Origin: Planctomycetota bacterium
Lineage (GTDB): Bacteria > Planctomycetota > Planctomycetia > Pirellulales > UBA7805
Length of the DNA stretch: 64,000 nucleotides
Direction of reading: 5' to 3'
NCBI GenBank assembly: GCA_003389215.1
Contig: QQVP01000025.1
Span: 57,050-121,049 of the forward strand
Positions 63,730 through 64,000 of the stretch are shown here, one piece after another. The stretch's first letter is position 1, and each line of letters starts with the position of its first letter. The notes beneath the pieces are model-generated. The model saw only the letters and a list, made by a program, of their open reading frames with translations, did not search any database and was not told the origin of the DNA. Made by a program: the position numbers and the translations under genes.

Positions 63730-64000
63730 GGTTGGCCGTCGGGCCACGCGACCTGCGACTGCATTCCACCCCCACGGCTCGCCGAGTCGCCATCGCGCCT
63801 CGAGCGATGCTGAACAGTCGCATTCTCTCCTTCCAACCCTCACGCTGTGGCGGGGCGGGCCCGACTGCTATCGTGCTAGCTATGGTGGTGTTGTCGTTAC
63901 AACCGGAATGATCGTTAGATTTTGCTCAATTTAAGGCCCGGGGCACCCCGATAGTTTTATGCGCAGAGCCGTCGGTTTCGTCGGCTCCCGGCGCGCCGTT
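63730..64000. other. Gene-free end of the window
   Basis: 271 bases without a supported coding frame. A short hairpin GAGCCG (63966-63971) with CGGCTC (63982-63987) lies near the edge. A gene may start just beyond the window. Confidence 0.4.

Noticed and set aside
63966..63987. Rho-independent terminator near the window end
   Set aside because: A six-pair stem with no T-tract following.

Overview
The window is GC-rich, gene-dense bacterial chromosome. Its content points to a planctomycete, probably of the Pirellulales kind. It carries the small basic signature protein of the Planctomycetes-Verrucomicrobia-Chlamydiae superphylum, a DUF1559-like protein, two ThuA-like proteins, several TIM-barrel sugar isomerases with a Gfo/Idh/MocA oxidoreductase, an EF-G with the serine-type G1 motif of the spirochaete-planctomycete-deltaproteobacterial/mitochondrial group, Ser/Thr kinases, and many secreted or lipid-anchored proteins of unknown function. 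No rRNA, tRNA, CRISPR array, prophage or transposase gene was seen.

Layout. 1-7.6 kb: a cut-off alkyltransferase-like protein apparently fused to endonuclease V, UDP-glucuronate decarboxylase, a VanZ-like protein, a lipoprotein, a STAS protein, a LOG-family protein, a HemD-HemE fusion and a methyltransferase. 8-15.6 kb: a co-directional block with a membrane coiled-coil protein, a tandem pair of envelope proteins with a CPFC motif, a tandem pair of DUF3299-like proteins with a CCFG motif, and an MFS transporter. 15.7-20.3 kb: a carbohydrate cluster (DUF4432, two TIM-barrel isomerases, a Gfo/Idh/MocA oxidoreductase). 20.4-27.3 kb: housekeeping genes (scpB, rpe, accD, folC), a histidine-phosphatase-like pseudoenzyme, a kinase and the PVC small basic protein. 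27.8-33.6 kb: an ABC exporter whose permease carries a PDZ-like segment, translationally coupled to two partner genes. 33.7-41 kb: two ThuA-like proteins, a C-terminal processing protease, a DUF4430/DUF6580 pair and a HEAT-like protein. 41-46 kb: a histone-deacetylase-like enzyme and a kinase plus FHA/GAF/cyclase pair. 46-57.7 kb: an amidohydrolase, fumC, a TPR protein, a CPBP protease, EF-G, YqgE, a MOSC protein and MsrA. 58-64 kb: an ECF sigma factor with an atypical anti-sigma protein, SppA, another TIM-barrel isomerase and a Cys-rich secreted protein.

Between genes, three things stand out. (1) A 162-163 bp element with terminal inverted repeats is present twice in opposite orientation, 36 kb apart, and its ends co-vary. 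(2) Short tandem duplications recur at gene ends, and four of them span the stop codon. (3) A recurrent promoter-like pattern, TTGTNN or GTGTCC, 18 bp, then TATNNT or TACAAT, lies twice so close to the start codon that the mRNA would be nearly leaderless. All calls come from reading the sequence. Domain names rest on recognised motifs, not on a database search.
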